From Bradyrhizobium viridifuturi (GTDB lineage Bacteria; Pseudomonadota; Alphaproteobacteria; Rhizobiales; Xanthobacteraceae): DNA of 64,000 bases. Below, one piece after another: positions 52,124-61,075 of the stretch. Below the pieces are notes generated by a model, which worked only from the letters and a program-made list of their open reading frames with translations, made no database searches and had not been told where the DNA came from. Each line of letters starts with the position of its first letter. Within the stretch, counting starts at the first letter, position 1. The stretch lies in contig NZ_LGTB01000017.1 in NCBI RefSeq assembly GCF_001238275.1, forward strand, positions 97,592-161,591, in the 5' to 3' direction. The translations under genes and the position numbers were made by a program.

Positions 52124-54055
52124 TCAGATATTCGCCGCGAGGTCGGTCAGTTCGTCGAACAGGATGCCGGTGGTGGCCAGCATCCGCTCGATCTCGTCGG
52201 TGGCATCGCTGACCGAGCGGTTCGAGGTGTCGATGGTCAGTTCGTTGCCGGCCGGCGCCTGGTAGTCGTTGGTGATGCCGGTAAACGACGGCAATCCGCC
52301 GGCGCGTGCCTTGGCGTAGTGGCCCTTGGGATCGCGGGTCTCGCAGACCTCGGCCGGGGTGGCGACATAGATCTCGCGGAACGCGCTGTCGGCGATGCGG
52401 CGCGCGGCCGCGCGGTCGGCTGTCGACGGCGACACCGCGGCGACGATCGCGATATGGCCGTTGCGCGCCAGGTGGGTCGCGACCTCGGCGAGGCGGCGGA
52501 TGTTCTCGGTGCGATCCTGCGGCGAGAAGCCGAGGTCGCTGTTGAGCCCGGCGCGGAAGGTGTCGCCATCGAGCAGGATCGGCGAGCCGCCGTTGCTGAA
52601 CAGGCGCCGCTCCAGCGCCCGCGCCAGCGTCGACTTGCCCGAGCCGGGCAGGCCGGTCAGCCAGATCACCGCGCCATTGTGGTGGTAGCGCGCCGAGCGC
52701 TCGTCGGGCCGCAGCGCTGACTCCACCGGCACGATGTCGATCGGCACCGCAGGGCGGCCGGCGTCGACCGACAGCACGAGGCCGCCGCCGGCGATGCGGC
52801 CGTTGACCTCGATCACCAGGCGGCCGGTGCGCGGATTGTCGGTGTAGGGATCGGTCGCAACCGGCTGCGCCAGCGAGATGTCGATCTCGCCGACATGGTT
52901 GCGCGCGATCGCTGAGTTCTCTTCGTTAGACAGCGCGCCCGGATCGATCGCCTTTTCGATCGCGACCACGGTGGCGCGGCTTTCCTTGGTGCCGAGCCGG
53001 ATCAGGATCTGCTCGCCCTTGGTCAGCGGCTTGTCGTGCAGCCAGAATATCCGGGCGCGGATGCGCCGGGTGTCGCGCGGGCTCTGCCCGGAATGCCCGA
53101 TGATGTCGCCGCGCTCGAGGAACAATTCGCGGTCGAGCGTGATGCCGACCGAGCGTCCGGCGCCCTGCGGGCCGCCAACCGGCGTCACCGGCCAGCTCTC
53201 CACCGTCTTGATCTTCGCGATCTTGCCGGTCGGCATGATGACGATCTCGTCGCCGGCCTTCAGGCTGCCGGACTCGACGCGGCCCGCCACGATGCGGCGG
53301 TCGTCGAACTTGTAGATCGCCTGCACTGGCAGCCGCAGCGGCAGCTCAGCCAGCGGCTTTGCCGGCTCGAGCGCGTCGAGCGCCTCGACCACGGTCGGTC
53401 CCTTGTACCAGTCGATCCGCGGGGTGTGCTCGGCGACGCCGTCGCCATCGCGCGCCGAGATCGGCACCACCGCGGTCGGCGTCACGCCGAGGCCGATCAG
53501 ATGCGCCGAAATTTCCGCGCTGATCTCGTTGAAGCGCGCCGCGCTGAAATCGACCCGGTCCATCTTGTTGACGACCACCGCGACCTGCTTCACGCCGAGC
53601 AGGTGCAAGAGATAGCCGTGTCGCCGCGTCTGCGAGCGGACGCCTTCGAGCGCGTCGATGATCAGCACTGCGCCGTCGGCCTGCGAGGCGCCGGTGATCA
53701 TGTTGCGCAAGAACTCCGCGTGGCCGGGCGCGTCGATCAGCACGACGTCGCGCGAGCGGGTGCGGAAGCGGATCTGGGTGGTGTCGATGGTAATGCCCTG
53801 GTCGCGCTCGGTCTGCAGCGCGTCGAGCAGGAACGACCATTCGAACGGCATGCCGCGCCGTGCGCTGACCGCCTTCAGCATCTCCAGCTTGCCGTCCGGC
53901 AGGCTGCCGGTCTCATGCAGCAAGCGGCCCACTAGAGTGGACTTGCCGTGGTCGACATGGCCGACGATGACGATGCGCACCTGGGGACGGGTGGTGCCGT
54001 TGGGGGTCGCCGAGATCGAGGCGGTGGGAAGGATCATGTTCATCAGAGTGCTCAC
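52124..54055 (-). CDS. cysNC: Bifunctional sulfate adenylyltransferase subunit 1 / adenylylsulfate kinase (CysNC, NodQ-like)
   Basis: 643 residues. The first about 420 are a translation-factor-like GTPase (P-loop GHVDHGKST at about 32-40, DAPGHAEFLRNM, NKMDRVDF), the CysN part that drives ATP sulfurylase with CysD. From about 455 on there is an APS kinase with P-loop GLPGSGKST near 468 and DGDTFRAGL. The protein makes APS and converts it to PAPS. The GTG start is used; ATGs four and six codons later are alternatives. It lies 12 bases after cysD. Confidence 0.93.
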   Translation of the reverse strand: MSTLMNMILPTASISATPNGTTRPQVRIVIVGHVDHGKSTLVGRLLHETGSLPDGKLEMLKAVSARRGMPFEWSFLLDALQTERDQGITIDTTQIRFRTRSRDVVLIDAPGHAEFLRNMITGASQADGAVLIIDALEGVRSQTRRHGYLLHLLGVKQVAVVVNKMDRVDFSAARFNEISAEISAHLIGLGVTPTAVVPISARDGDGVAEHTPRIDWYKGPTVVEALDALEPAKPLAELPLRLPVQAIYKFDDRRIVAGRVESGSLKAGDEIVIMPTGKIAKIKTVESWPVTPVGGPQGAGRSVGITLDRELFLERGDIIGHSGQSPRDTRRIRARIFWLHDKPLTKGEQILIRLGTKESRATVVAIEKAIDPGALSNEENSAIARNHVGEIDISLAQPVATDPYTDNPRTGRLVIEVNGRIAGGGLVLSVDAGRPAVPIDIVPVESALRPDERSARYHHNGAVIWLTGLPGSGKSTLARALERRLFSNGGSPILLDGDTFRAGLNSDLGFSPQDRTENIRRLAEVATHLARNGHIAIVAAVSPSTADRAAARRIADSAFREIYVATPAEVCETRDPKGHYAKARAGGLPSFTGITNDYQAPAGNELTIDTSNRSVSDATDEIERMLATTGILFDELTDLAANI

Positions 54056-54067
54056 GCCAAACTGGGA

Positions 54068-54964
54068 TCAGAGATAGCCGGCGACACGCAGCCGCTCGAA
54101 CGCATCCTCGGTCTCGTGATCGAGCGCGCGGCCGGCGCGCTCCGGGATCTTGGTGGCGTCGAGCTCGGCGAGGATCTCGTCGATGTTGGATGCGGTCGAG
54201 GCCACCGGGTTGGTGATGTCCTGATCCCCCAGCGAGCGATAGCGCTTGCCGTCCTTTGCGAGATAGAGCGGGATGATCGGAATGCCTTCGCGCTTGGTGT
54301 AGGCCCAGATGTCGGCCTCGGTCCAATGCAGGATCGGATGGATGCGCAAATGCGCGCCCTGCGGCGGCGAGGCATTGAAGTGATCCCAGAATTCCGGCGG
54401 CTGGTCGCGCACGTCCCATTCGCCCTCGAGGCCGCGCGGCGAGAACACGCGCTCCTTGGCGCGGGTCGCTTCTTCGTCGCGCCGGATGCCGGCGATCAAT
54501 CCGTCAAAGCCGTATTTGTTCAGCGCCCATTTAAGCCCCTCCGTCTTGCGCGCAGCGGAGCGCGCCGCCGGCGGCAGGGTGGGGTCGACGGCGTCGATCG
54601 GCGGGCAGGGCTCGACGCGCAGGTCGAGATCCCATTCCTTGCCGAAGCGATCGCGGAACGCATACATCTCCGGAAACTTCTTGCCGGTGTCGACATGCAG
54701 CGCCGGGAACGGGACGCGGCCGAAGAACGCCTTGCGCGCCAGCCAGATCATCACGTTGGAATCTTTGCCGAGCGACCACAGCAGCGCGAGCTTCTTCAGC
54801 CGGGCGAACGCCTCGCGCAAAATGTAGATGCTCTGCGCCTCCAACTCGTCGAGATGATCCATCGACGGCGGCAGAGCCGCCGGAATTCCCGGCACGGAAG
54901 ATGCTTGTGCAAGGGCTGCGGACCGCGTCCTGGCGGCGGCGGATTCGTTGTCGAGAAGATGCAT
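54068..54964 (-). CDS. cysD: Sulfate adenylyltransferase subunit 2
   Basis: 298 residues of the PP-loop ATP pyrophosphatase family. Conserved regions are LLWSLGKDSNVMIWLARKAF (PP-motif), LHVDTGKKFPEMY, IAGIRRDEEATRAKERVFSPR and the C-terminal RRSLG-like RYRSLGDQDITNP. With CysN it makes APS from sulfate and ATP. The ATG gives MHLLDNESAAAR; an ATG sixteen codons earlier is possible. It is divergent from cysG across an AT-rich region. Confidence 0.94.
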   Translation of the reverse strand: MHLLDNESAAARTRSAALAQASSVPGIPAALPPSMDHLDELEAQSIYILREAFARLKKLALLWSLGKDSNVMIWLARKAFFGRVPFPALHVDTGKKFPEMYAFRDRFGKEWDLDLRVEPCPPIDAVDPTLPPAARSAARKTEGLKWALNKYGFDGLIAGIRRDEEATRAKERVFSPRGLEGEWDVRDQPPEFWDHFNASPPQGAHLRIHPILHWTEADIWAYTKREGIPIIPLYLAKDGKRYRSLGDQDITNPVASTASNIDEILAELDATKIPERAGRALDHETEDAFERLRVAGYL

Positions 54965-55106
54965 CTCTTGGCCTTGGCCTGTGGAGTTGAAAATTCTAAA
55001 GTTGCGCTGCAATAGAGAAGAAATAATTTTCTCTTTGCTGGGCTTGATCGAGAGATAAATAGAAAATAATTTCAGTCAACCCCCAAATTGGGGAAGCGAG
55101 TGTCTG
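54965..55106. promoter_or_regulatory. AT-rich divergent control region of the sulfate genes
   Basis: Between cysD and cysG the DNA is AT-rich unlike its surroundings. It holds two AATAATTT-containing boxes (near 55020 and 55065) and a perfect CCCCAA-A-TTGGGG palindrome at 55081-55093, just before the cysG start. These are candidate CysB/Cbl-type (LysR) and other operators; the identity is inferred. Confidence 0.5.
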
Positions 55107-56558
55107 ATGCGATATCTGCCGGTGTTTCTGGATCTGCAAAGCGGCAAGGTGCTGCTCGTTGGAGCGGGCGAGCTCGTGCGCGCCAAGTTGCGGCTGCTCG
55201 CAGCCGCCGGCGCCGCGGTTCGCTGGTACGCGACCGACGGCGACCATGAGCTCGCAGGAATCGCGGCCGAGGACGCCGCGCGCATCGAGCGCGCCGATGG
55301 CGATCCGCTTGCAGCCGATCTCTCCGATGTCATCGCCGTGCTCTGTGCCGGCGCAGGCGAGGTTGGTGTTGCGATGTCGGTGCGCGCCAAGGCGATTGGG
55401 CTGCCGGTCAACGTGATGGACGACCTCGTGCACTCCACCTTCATCATGCCGGCGATCGTCGATCGCGGCGATGTCGTGGTCGCGGTCGGCACCGGCGGCA
55501 CGTCGCCGGTGGTGGCGCGCCGCATCCGCGAGAAGATCGAGGCGGTGTTGCCTGCACGGATCGGCGATCTCGCCGGCTTCATCGGCCGCTTCCGCAAATC
55601 GATGCATGCCCGCATCGAGGAATTTCCGCTGCGCCGCCGCTTCTGGGAGCGCATCATCGACGGCCCGATCGGCGCGCTGGTGCTGGCCGGCCGCACGGAC
55701 CAAGCCGAGCAGGCGCTGAATGCGATCGAAGATCCCGCTGCATTCGCCGGCGCCGATACCGAAGGCAAGGCTGTCGGTCATGTGACGCTGGTCGGCGCGG
55801 GTCCCGGCGATCCGGATCTGCTCACCGTGAAGGCGCTGCGCGCGCTGCAGGATGCCGACGTCGTGTTCTATGACGAATTGGTGTCGCCCGAAATTCTCGA
55901 CCGCATCCGGCGCGATGCCGCGCGGATTCCGGTCGGCCGCCGCGTCGGCAAGCCCGGCATCGGCCAGGACGCCACCAACCGCCTGATGATCGAGGCGGCG
56001 CAGTCGGGCCAGCGCGCGGTGCGGCTGAAGGGCGGCGATCCCTTCATCTTCGGTCGCGGCGGCGAGGAGATCGAGATGCTGCGCGACGCCGGTGTGGCGT
56101 ACTCCATCATTCCCGGCGTCTCTGCCGGTCTCGGCGCGGCCGCGCAATTCGAGGTGCCGCTGACCTTCCGGCACGAGGCGCTGCGCATCACCTTCCTGAC
56201 CGCGCACAAGGCGCGCGATGCCGAGGTCGTCGACTGGTCGGTGCTGACCGACACCAAGATGACCGTCGTGGTCTACATGGGCATGACCGCCGCGCCGTCG
56301 ATCCGTGAAGGCCTGCTCGCTGCGGGCCGCTCGCCGGAGACGCCGGTCGGCGTGTTTGCGCGCGTGACGCGACCCGACGCCAAGGCCGCGGTCGGCACGC
56401 TGGCGCGGCTGCCCGAACTGGTCAAACAGGTCGACGGCGGTCCCGCTGTTCTCATCATCGGCGACGTGGTCGCGCATTCCGCGCCGTGGAGCCGATCCAA
56501 CGTCACCCAACTGTTCTCCAACCAGATGTTCTCCGAACTGCTGAAAGCTGCCGAATGA
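55107..56558 (+). CDS. cysG: Siroheme synthase CysG (multifunctional)
   Basis: 483 residues. The N-terminal part (about 1-210) is the NAD-dependent precorrin-2 dehydrogenase/ferrochelatase (FLDLQSGKVLLVGAGELVRAK). From about 225 the uroporphyrinogen III methyltransferase follows (GHVTLVGAGPGDPDLLTVKAL, VRLKGGDPFIFGRGGEEIEML, TFLTAHK). The product siroheme is the cofactor of the sulfite reductase encoded downstream. Its stop overlaps the next gene's ATG (ATGA). Confidence 0.95.
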   Translation: MRYLPVFLDLQSGKVLLVGAGELVRAKLRLLAAAGAAVRWYATDGDHELAGIAAEDAARIERADGDPLAADLSDVIAVLCAGAGEVGVAMSVRAKAIGLPVNVMDDLVHSTFIMPAIVDRGDVVVAVGTGGTSPVVARRIREKIEAVLPARIGDLAGFIGRFRKSMHARIEEFPLRRRFWERIIDGPIGALVLAGRTDQAEQALNAIEDPAAFAGADTEGKAVGHVTLVGAGPGDPDLLTVKALRALQDADVVFYDELVSPEILDRIRRDAARIPVGRRVGKPGIGQDATNRLMIEAAQSGQRAVRLKGGDPFIFGRGGEEIEMLRDAGVAYSIIPGVSAGLGAAAQFEVPLTFRHEALRITFLTAHKARDAEVVDWSVLTDTKMTVVVYMGMTAAPSIREGLLAAGRSPETPVGVFARVTRPDAKAAVGTLARLPELVKQVDGGPAVLIIGDVVAHSAPWSRSNVTQLFSNQMFSELLKAAE

Positions 56559-56872
56559 CCTCTCCGCTTGAACAGAAGAAAATCAGGATCACGGGCCCCT
56601 CGATGGTCACCGCCAACCGGACCTGGGACGGTGCCGTGGTGTACCGAACCGCCAGGCAAGGCTGGTCCACCGAACTCGCCGACTCGGCGATCGTGACCAC
56701 GTCCGACGAGGCCCGCGCGCTGCTGGCGGAAGCCACCGCCGACGACGTCGGGGCGGTCGGCCCCTACATCGCGCCGGTCGAGCTCAAGGACGGCGGCAAG
56801 GTCAAGCCCGGCAATCTGCGCGAACATATCCGCGCCAAGGGCGTCACCATCGATCTCCAGGTTCCCGCGTAA
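56555..56872 (+). CDS. DUF2849 domain protein
   Basis: 105 residues with DUF2849 features (ITGPSMVTANRTWDGAVVY, then TSDEARALLAEA). It overlaps cysG by four bases and precedes cysI by 28, a placement seen repeatedly in alphaproteobacterial sulfite reductase operons. Function unknown; a helper of sulfite reductase is a reasonable inference. Confidence 0.85.
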   Translation: MTSPLEQKKIRITGPSMVTANRTWDGAVVYRTARQGWSTELADSAIVTTSDEARALLAEATADDVGAVGPYIAPVELKDGGKVKPGNLREHIRAKGVTIDLQVPA

Positions 56873-56900
56873 GGCGCCGACGGCGTAAGGCTCACCGAAC

Positions 56901-58556
56901 ATGTATGCTTATGACGAACTCGACCGCACGCTGATCAACGAGCGTGTTTCGGAATTCCGCGACCAGGTGAAGCGCCGCCTCTCCGGCGAACTCACCGAGG
57001 ACGAATTCAAGATCCTGCGCCTGCAGAACGGCGTGTATTTGCAGCTGCACGCCTACATGTTCCGCGTCGCGATCCCCTACGGCACGCTGTCGTCCAAGCA
57101 GCTGCGCCGGCTCGCCCATGTCGCGCGCCGCTACGATCGCGGCTACGGCCATTTCACCACCCGGCAGAACATCCAGTTCAACTGGATCAAGCTCGCCGAG
57201 CTGCCCGACGCGCTGGCCGATCTCGCCGAGGTCGGCATCCATGCGATGCAGACCTCAGGCAATAACATGCGCAACGTCACCTCGGACCAGTGGGCCGGGG
57301 TCGCGCCGGGCGAGATCGAGGATCCGCGGATCTGGTCGGAGCTGATCCGCCAGCACACCACGCTGCATCCGGAATTCTCGTTCCTGCCGCGCAAGTTCAA
57401 GATCGCGATCACCGCAGCCGAGCACGACCGCGCCGCGATCAAGATCCACGACATCGGGCTTAGGCTGCACAAGAACGCCGACGGCGAGACCGGCTTCGAG
57501 GTGCTGGTCGGCGGCGGCCTCGGCCGCACGCCGTTCATCGCCAAGACCATCAAGCCGTTCGTCTCCGGCCGCGATATCCTGAGCTACATCGAGGCGATCC
57601 TGCGCGTTTACAACCAGTACGGCCGCCGCGACAACATCTACAAGGCGCGCATCAAGATCCTGGTGCACGAGCTCGGCATCGAGAAGTTCGCCAAGGAAGT
57701 CGAGGAGGAGTGGAAGGCGATGGGCGATGTCGGCCTGACGCTCGACCACGCCGCCATCGAGGAGGTCCGCTCGCGCTTCTCCTATCCGGCCTACGAAAAG
57801 CTGCCCCACATGCCGGACGAGCTGAAGCAGGCCGCGCACGATCCGCTGTTCGAGCGCTGGCGCAAGAACTCGGTGTCGGCGCACAAGGTGCAGGGCTATT
57901 CGATCGTGACGCTGTCGCTGAAGCCGGTCGGTGGCCCTCCGGGTGATGCCACCGCCGAGCAGATGGATGCGGTCGCCGACCTCGCCGACAAATATTCGTT
58001 CGGCGAGATCCGCGTCGGCCATGAGCAAAACCTGGCGCTGCCGCACGTCGCCAAGCGCGATCTGCCGCAACTGTTCAAGGCGCTCGATCGCCTCGGCCTT
58101 GCGACGCCGAACGTCAACCTGGTCACCGACATCATCGCCTGCCCGGGGCTGGACTACTGCTCGCTGGCCAATGCGCGTTCGATCCCGATCGCGCAGGAGC
58201 TGACGCGGCGCTTCGCCAACCACGACACCGCCGACCTGATCGGCCGGCTGCATATCAACATCTCCGGCTGCATCAATGCCTGCGGCCATCACCATGTCGG
58301 CCACATCGGCATTCTCGGCGTCGAGAAGAACGGTGAGGAATTCTACCAGATCACGATCGGCGGCCGCGCCGATGAGAACGCGCAGTTGGGCACCTTGATC
58401 GGCCCAGCCGTTCCCTACGCGGAAGTCGCCGACGTGATCGAAGACATTGTCGAAGCCTATCTCGCGCTGCGCGACCGTCCCGAGGAATTGTTCGTCGATA
58501 CGGTGAAGCGTCTGGGCGTCGAGCCGATCAGGGAGCGCGTTTATGCCACTCGTTAA
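56901..58556 (+). CDS. cysI: Assimilatory sulfite reductase hemoprotein (nitrite/sulfite reductase family)
   Basis: 551 residues with two ferredoxin-like and two 4Fe-4S/siroheme half-domains. The cluster ligands are CPGLDYC (C-x5-C) and CINAC (C-x3-C) within ISGCINACGHHHVGHIG. FTTRQNIQFNWIKL lies in the first half. It reduces sulfite to sulfide with electrons from ferredoxin or a partner, in the cytoplasm. It overlaps the following gene by 14 bases. Confidence 0.92.
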   Translation: MYAYDELDRTLINERVSEFRDQVKRRLSGELTEDEFKILRLQNGVYLQLHAYMFRVAIPYGTLSSKQLRRLAHVARRYDRGYGHFTTRQNIQFNWIKLAELPDALADLAEVGIHAMQTSGNNMRNVTSDQWAGVAPGEIEDPRIWSELIRQHTTLHPEFSFLPRKFKIAITAAEHDRAAIKIHDIGLRLHKNADGETGFEVLVGGGLGRTPFIAKTIKPFVSGRDILSYIEAILRVYNQYGRRDNIYKARIKILVHELGIEKFAKEVEEEWKAMGDVGLTLDHAAIEEVRSRFSYPAYEKLPHMPDELKQAAHDPLFERWRKNSVSAHKVQGYSIVTLSLKPVGGPPGDATAEQMDAVADLADKYSFGEIRVGHEQNLALPHVAKRDLPQLFKALDRLGLATPNVNLVTDIIACPGLDYCSLANARSIPIAQELTRRFANHDTADLIGRLHINISGCINACGHHHVGHIGILGVEKNGEEFYQITIGGRADENAQLGTLIGPAVPYAEVADVIEDIVEAYLALRDRPEELFVDTVKRLGVEPIRERVYATR

Positions 58557-59058
58557 GCAGGGAAGACTAACGACCGATTTGTTCGTGCATGTCGCCGACG
58601 GCGCCGAGCTGCCCGGCGATGGCGCGGTGCTGGTGACGGCCGAGCGTTTTCTCGCCGATCCCGAGGCGCTGCTGCGCCGCGCAGGCAAGGTCGGCGTGAT
58701 CTGGCCGAACAACCGTAACCTCGACGAATTGGTGCCGCATCTCGATCGCCTCGCCACGGTAGCGCTGGTGTTCCCGACCTTCCGCGACGGCCGCGCCTAC
58801 AGTCAGGCGCGTCTGCTGCGCGAGCGCTATGGCTATGACGGCGAGCTGCGCGCCACCGGGCAGATTCTGCGCGACCAGTTCGTGTTCATGACGCGCGCCG
58901 GCTTCGACGCCTTCGAGGTGAAGAAGGATGCCGACGCCGACGCGTTCGCCCAGACCATGAAGCGCTATTCGGTGTTCTACCAGCCGACCGGCGACGGCCG
59001 CGTCACCGCGCTCAACCGCCGTATGCAGCTGCGCCATTCGGAGAGCGCCGGCCAGTGA
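58543..59058 (+). CDS. DUF934 domain protein, sulfite reductase-associated
   Basis: 171 residues of DUF934 (CysX-like; VIWPNNRNLDELVPHLDRLATVALVFPTFRDGRAYSQARLLRER). This family lies with cysI and cysH in many proteobacteria and is thought to act in sulfite reduction; the exact role is unknown. It overlaps cysI at its start and cysH at its end, so all three are translated as a unit. Confidence 0.88.
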   Translation: MPLVKQGRLTTDLFVHVADGAELPGDGAVLVTAERFLADPEALLRRAGKVGVIWPNNRNLDELVPHLDRLATVALVFPTFRDGRAYSQARLLRERYGYDGELRATGQILRDQFVFMTRAGFDAFEVKKDADADAFAQTMKRYSVFYQPTGDGRVTALNRRMQLRHSESAGQ

Positions 59059-59783
59059 GCACGCACGTACGACAGCTCCCGGCGGCGCCGGTCGCGTTGC
59101 CCGCGGCCGATGAACTCGATCGCGCGCTGCGCACCGCATCGCCCGCCGAGGTGATCGCGGCCGCATTGCAGACGGTCGGCCGCGAGAAATTGGCGCTGGT
59201 GTCGTCGTTCGGCACCGAGTCCGCCGCGCTGCTCAAGGTGATGGCGGATGTCGATCCGGCGATTCCGGTGGTGTTCCTCGACACCGGCTGGCTGTTCGAG
59301 GAGACGCTCGCCTATCGCGATACGCTGATCAAGACGCTCGGCCTGACCGATGTGCGCTCGATCAAGCCGGATGAGGACGCGCTGTCGCGCCAGGATCCGG
59401 ACCGCGAGCTGTGGTTCACCGATCCCGATGCCTGCTGCCGCATCCGCAAGGTCGAGCCGCTAGCGCGGGCGCTGAAGCCGTTCGCCGGCTGGATCAACGG
59501 CCGCAAGCGGTTCCAGGGCAACGCCCGTGCCGACATCCCCGTCGTCGAGCACGACGGTGCCAGGCTGAAATTCAACCCGTTCGCCCATGTCTCGCGCGAG
59601 GAGATCGAGGCGATCTACGCGCTCGGCAAGCTGCCGCCGCATCCTCTTGTCGCATCGGGATATCAGTCGGTCGGGTGTATGCCTTGCTCGAGCCGGTCCG
59701 CAACCGGCGAGGATGCACGCGACGGCCGCTGGCGTGGCCGCGCGAAGACCGAGTGCGGCATCCACACGATGAAGATGTCGTGA
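59055..59783 (+). CDS. cysH: Phosphoadenylyl/adenylyl-sulfate reductase CysH
   Basis: 242 residues. PP-loop-like region LALVSSFGTESAALLKVM, PVVFLDTGWLFEETLAY, and the C-terminal ECGIH with the catalytic Cys. The paired DACCRIRKVEPL and CMPCSS motifs supply four Cys that bind a 4Fe-4S cluster; this marks the APS-using type of enzyme rather than the PAPS-only E. coli type. It reduces APS (or PAPS) to sulfite. The GTG start overlaps the DUF934 stop. Confidence 0.92.
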   Translation: MSTHVRQLPAAPVALPAADELDRALRTASPAEVIAAALQTVGREKLALVSSFGTESAALLKVMADVDPAIPVVFLDTGWLFEETLAYRDTLIKTLGLTDVRSIKPDEDALSRQDPDRELWFTDPDACCRIRKVEPLARALKPFAGWINGRKRFQGNARADIPVVEHDGARLKFNPFAHVSREEIEAIYALGKLPPHPLVASGYQSVGCMPCSSRSATGEDARDGRWRGRAKTECGIHTMKMS

Positions 59784-59875
59784 GCATGATCCGGACCCGG
59801 AGGGCCGCGTTAGCGCAAAGTGCGAAGTGGTTTTCCCTGCGACAAGCGCGAAGCGTTTGCGCGGAGATCATGCTC
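59782..59875. repeat. Palindromic repeat overlapping the cysH stop
   Basis: GAGCATGAT and ATCATGCTC are exact inverted ends, with nested AGTGCGAAGTGGTTTTCCCT and GCGCGAAGCGTTTGCGC parts. It resembles the widespread 'GAGCATGATCCGGA' repeat of Bradyrhizobium. The cysH stop codon lies at its very edge. Confidence 0.7.
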
Positions 59876-60072
59876 AGATAACGCGCCAGACCGCGATGAC
59901 CCTTCGTCGAGGTTTGGCGACGTGACAAAGCCTTCGCGGTGCGGCGGCTTCGTAGCACAGGCGCGCTGCACGGCCGCAAACAAAGAAAACCGGTTTCGTT
60001 GACTTCAGGCCACTTCACCGTGAGTTATGTCTGACGTGTTCCCTGACATTCTCAGGTTGAATGGAGACCGAA

Positions 60073-61062
60073 ATGATCCGTCGTGTGCTGCCGCTGGTCG
60101 CGGGACTGTTGTGGGCGAGCTCGGCCTTCGCGGCCGACTATTCGCTGCTCAACGTGTCCTACGATCCGACGCGCGAGCTCTATGTCGACTTCAACAAGGC
60201 GTTCGCGGCAGCCTATCAGAAGGACACCGGCAAGAGCGTCGAGATCAAGCAGTCGCATGGCGGTTCGGGCTCGCAGGCGCGCTCGGTGATCGACGGATTG
60301 CAGGCCGATGTCGTTACGCTGGCGCTCGCCTATGACATCGACGCGATCGCCGGCAAGGGTCTCATCGCCGCGGACTGGCAGAAGCGCCTTGCGCTCAACG
60401 CTTCGCCCTATACCTCGACCATCGTGTTCCTGGTCCGCAAGGGCAATCCCAAGGGCATCAAGGATTGGGACGATTTGATCAAGCCCGGCGTTGCCGTGAT
60501 CACGCCGAACCCGAAGACCTCGGGCGGCGCGCGCTGGAACTATCTCGCCGCCTGGGGCTATGCGCAGAAGAAGTTCGGCTCAGCCGACAAGGCGAAGAAG
60601 TTCGTCGCCGACCTCTACCAGAACGTCCCGGTGCTCGACACCGGCGCGCGCGGCTCGACGGTCACGTTCGTCGAGCGCGGCGTCGGCGACGTGCTGCTGG
60701 CGTGGGAGAACGAGGCGTTCCTGGCGCTGCGCGAATTCGGCGCGGACAAGTTCGAGATCGTGGCGCCGCCGCAGTCGATCCTCGCTGAGCCGCCGGTCGC
60801 CATCGTCGACAAGGTTGCTGACCAGAAGGGCACCCGCGCCGTCGCCGAGGCCTATCTGAAGTACTGGTACACCAAGGAAGGTCAGGAGATCGCCGCGCGC
60901 AACTCCTACCGGCCGCGCGATCCCGAGATCGCCAAGGAGTACGAAAAATCCTTCGCCAAGGTTGAGCTCTTCACGATCGACGACGTTTTCGGCGGTTGGA
61001 CCAAGGCGCAGAAGGAGCACTTCGCCGAGGGCGGCATCTTCGATCAGATCTACAAGAACTGA
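60073..61062 (+). CDS. sbp: Sulfate ABC transporter substrate-binding protein
   Basis: 329 residues with a signal peptide (MIRRVLPLVAGLLWASSAFA). The sulfate-binding family features are LLNVSYDPTRELYVDFNKAF, QSHGGSGSQARSVIDGLQADVVTLALAYDID and TPNPKTSGGARWNYLAAWGY. It captures sulfate in the periplasm for CysTWA. GGAGA precedes the ATG; an ATG four codons up is the alternative. It heads the transporter operon. Confidence 0.95.
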   Translation: MIRRVLPLVAGLLWASSAFAADYSLLNVSYDPTRELYVDFNKAFAAAYQKDTGKSVEIKQSHGGSGSQARSVIDGLQADVVTLALAYDIDAIAGKGLIAADWQKRLALNASPYTSTIVFLVRKGNPKGIKDWDDLIKPGVAVITPNPKTSGGARWNYLAAWGYAQKKFGSADKAKKFVADLYQNVPVLDTGARGSTVTFVERGVGDVLLAWENEAFLALREFGADKFEIVAPPQSILAEPPVAIVDKVADQKGTRAVAEAYLKYWYTKEGQEIAARNSYRPRDPEIAKEYEKSFAKVELFTIDDVFGGWTKAQKEHFAEGGIFDQIYKN

Positions 61063-61075
61063 TTGACAAGGGGGG

